Shown here piece after piece: positions 14,057-15,326 of a stretch of DNA of 15,326 nucleotides. Made by a program: the position numbers and the translations under genes. The stretch is taken from contig JAKAZX010000045.1 of NCBI GenBank assembly GCA_021826485.1, forward strand, positions 1 through 15,326, given 5' to 3'. The notes under the pieces were generated by a model. The model was given only the letters and a program-made list of their open reading frames with translations. It was not told where the DNA came from and did no database searches. Origin of the DNA: Pseudomonadota bacterium. GTDB lineage: Bacteria; Pseudomonadota; Alphaproteobacteria; Acetobacterales; Acetobacteraceae. Each line of letters opens with the position of its first letter. Position 1 is the stretch's first letter.

Positions 14057-14829
14057 TGCGCGCCGCCGCCGCCCCGCTTGCCGCTGCCCTGTTCGCGGCC
14101 CCGCTCGCCGTCCTGCTCGCCGCGGCCCCGGCCCGCGCGCAGGAGCAGGAGAAGCTGCCGCATCCCGGCTGGAGCTTCGACGGCCCGTTCGGCACCTTCG
14201 ACCGCGCCGCCGCCCAGCGGGGCTTCCAGGTGTATCTGGAAGTCTGCGCCAACTGCCATTCGCTGAAGGAAGCGTATTATCGCAACCTCGACGGCATCGG
14301 GCTGAGCGAGGCGCAGATCAAGGCGATCGCCGCCAGCGTCAGCGTGCCGACGATCGGCGACGACGGCCAACCGGCCGAGCGGCCGGCCCTGCCGTCCGAC
14401 CATTTCCGCTCCCCCTATCCGAACGAGAAGGCCGCCCGCGCCGCGCTGAACGGCGCGCTGCCGCCCGACCTGTCGGTGATCGTCAAGGCGCGCGAAGGCG
14501 GGCCGGACTATGTCTATGGCGTGCTCACCGGCTACGCCGACCCGCCCGCCGGCATGAAAATGGGCGACGGGATGAACTACAACAAGGCGTTCCCCGGCCA
14601 TCAGATCGCCATGCCGCAGCCGCTGCATGACGACCAGGTGACCTATGCCGACGGAACCAAGGCGACCATCGACCAGGAAGCGCACGACGTGGTCACCTTC
14701 CTGACCTACATCGCCAATCCGGAGATGGAGACGCGCAAGCGGACCGGCGTGAAGATCATGATCTTCCTCGCCCTGCTGACCGGCGTCACCTATGCCGTCA
14801 AGCGCAAGGTGTGGTCGGACGTCCACTGA
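14056..14829 (+). CDS. petC: Cytochrome c1 subunit of the bc1 complex
   Basis: Cytochrome c1 accepts electrons from the Rieske protein and delivers them to soluble cytochrome c or a terminal oxidase. The 257-residue product has a signal peptide (about 1-28, ending APARA), a c-type haem site CANCH at 64-68 and a likely axial Met186 in IAMPQPL. It has a C-terminal membrane anchor at about 231-249 followed by a basic tail. Haem is attached in the periplasm by cytochrome c maturation proteins not encoded here. The ATG at 14056 overlaps the petB stop by one base. A GTG directly before it (14053) is an alternative that adds one residue. mtnP starts one base after its stop. Confidence 0.97.
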   Translation: MRAAAAPLAAALFAAPLAVLLAAAPARAQEQEKLPHPGWSFDGPFGTFDRAAAQRGFQVYLEVCANCHSLKEAYYRNLDGIGLSEAQIKAIAASVSVPTIGDDGQPAERPALPSDHFRSPYPNEKAARAALNGALPPDLSVIVKAREGGPDYVYGVLTGYADPPAGMKMGDGMNYNKAFPGHQIAMPQPLHDDQVTYADGTKATIDQEAHDVVTFLTYIANPEMETRKRTGVKIMIFLALLTGVTYAVKRKVWSDVH

Positions 14830-14830
14830 C

Positions 14831-15326
14831 ATGCCGGGCGCCGACGCGGCGACGGTCCAGCCGGTCATCGGGATTATCGGCGGCTCCGGCCTCTATGACA
14901 TCGAGGGGCTGGAGCGCACGTCCTGGCGGCGTGTGCATACGCCCTGGGGCGACCCGTCCGACGAACTGCTGGAAGGCTGGCTGGACGGCGTGCGCTGCGT
15001 GTTCCTGCCGCGCCACGGCCGCGGCCATCGGCTGTCGCCCACCCACCTCAACTATCGGGCGAATATCGACGCGCTGAAGCGGGCGGGCTGCACCGATGTC
15101 ATCTCGCTGTCCGCCGTCGGCAGCCTGCGGGAGGAACTGCCGCCCGGGCATTTCGTCATCGTCGATCAGTTCATCGACCGCAGCTTCGCCCGCGAGAAAA
15201 GCTTCTTCGGCCCCGGCTGCGTCGCTCATGTCTCGATGGCGCATCCGGTCTGCCCCCGCCTCGGCGACGCGGCCGAGGCATCGGCCCGCCGGCTCGGCCT
15301 GCCGGTGACGCGCGGCGGGACTTATC
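14831..15326 (+). CDS. mtnP: S-methyl-5'-thioadenosine phosphorylase (5' part, cut by window end)
   Basis: MtnP splits methylthioadenosine, a by-product of polyamine and other S-adenosylmethionine reactions, with phosphate into adenine and methylthioribose-1-phosphate. The 165 residues present match the N-terminal part of the family: IGIIGGSGLYD at 13-23, PRHGRGHRLSP at 60-70, NYRANIDALK at 74-83, SAVGSLREELPPG at 94-106 and VDQFIDRS at 111-118. Ser19, Arg61, His62 and Ser94 fall at the phosphate-binding positions known from human MTAP. The closest look-alike is purine nucleoside phosphorylase. The DQFIDR segment and the match to human MTAP favour MtnP, but the specificity-determining C-terminus lies outside the window. 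It begins one base after the petC stop and is probably read from the same transcript. Confidence 0.9.
   Translation, partial: MPGADAATVQPVIGIIGGSGLYDIEGLERTSWRRVHTPWGDPSDELLEGWLDGVRCVFLPRHGRGHRLSPTHLNYRANIDALKRAGCTDVISLSAVGSLREELPPGHFVIVDQFIDRSFAREKSFFGPGCVAHVSMAHPVCPRLGDAAEASARRLGLPVTRGGTY

Noticed and set aside
1..15326. CRISPR, tRNA, IS element, prophage or defence system
   Set aside because: No regularly spaced repeats, tRNA-like folds, transposase or integrase motifs were seen, and nearly all sequence is taken up by recognised housekeeping or transport genes.

Overview
The window reads as a high-GC alphaproteobacterial chromosome, most likely Rhodospirillales and probably Acetobacteraceae. 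The basis is codon use with G/C at nearly every third position, a trpG-trpD-trpC-moaC-moeA gene string, an alphaproteobacterial petABC (cytochrome bc1) operon, and the protein sequences themselves. The family-level placement is inference. The region is densely packed: 14 protein genes, many overlapping or nearly touching, and no stretch over 200 bases without a gene. I saw no tRNA, rRNA, CRISPR array, insertion sequence or phage gene.

Left block, minus strand (18-4145): trpG, trpD, trpC, moaC and moeA, in transcription order, with ATGA overlaps at trpD/trpC and trpC/moaC. This cluster joins three tryptophan-pathway genes to two molybdenum cofactor genes. trpE is not next to trpG. The gene across the 131-base divergent gap is msrP, a molybdenum enzyme that repairs periplasmic methionine sulfoxide. 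msrP is followed by a coupled 102-residue membrane protein of unknown function, where the haem subunit MsrQ might have been expected.

Middle block (5542-11109): a minus-strand family 9 (heptosyltransferase-type) glycosyltransferase and a plus-strand MsbA-like ABC exporter start on the same CATG, with no intergenic DNA. After the exporter come an EmrA/HlyD-type membrane fusion protein and an EmrB-type 14-TM efflux transporter overlapping by ATGA. Together these look like envelope glycolipid and drug/solute export functions.

Right block (11119-15326): hemF (coproporphyrinogen III oxidase, minus strand) diverges from petA-petB-petC (Rieske protein, cytochrome b, cytochrome c1). Haem synthesis therefore shares a 181-base control region with a haem-rich respiratory complex. 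mtnP (methylthioadenosine phosphorylase) follows petC after one base and is cut by the window end.

Most of this is core metabolism. I did not find a clearly new system. The best leads are the small coupled protein behind msrP, the shared start codon at 6562-6565, and a possible hairpin over the msrP ribosome binding site.
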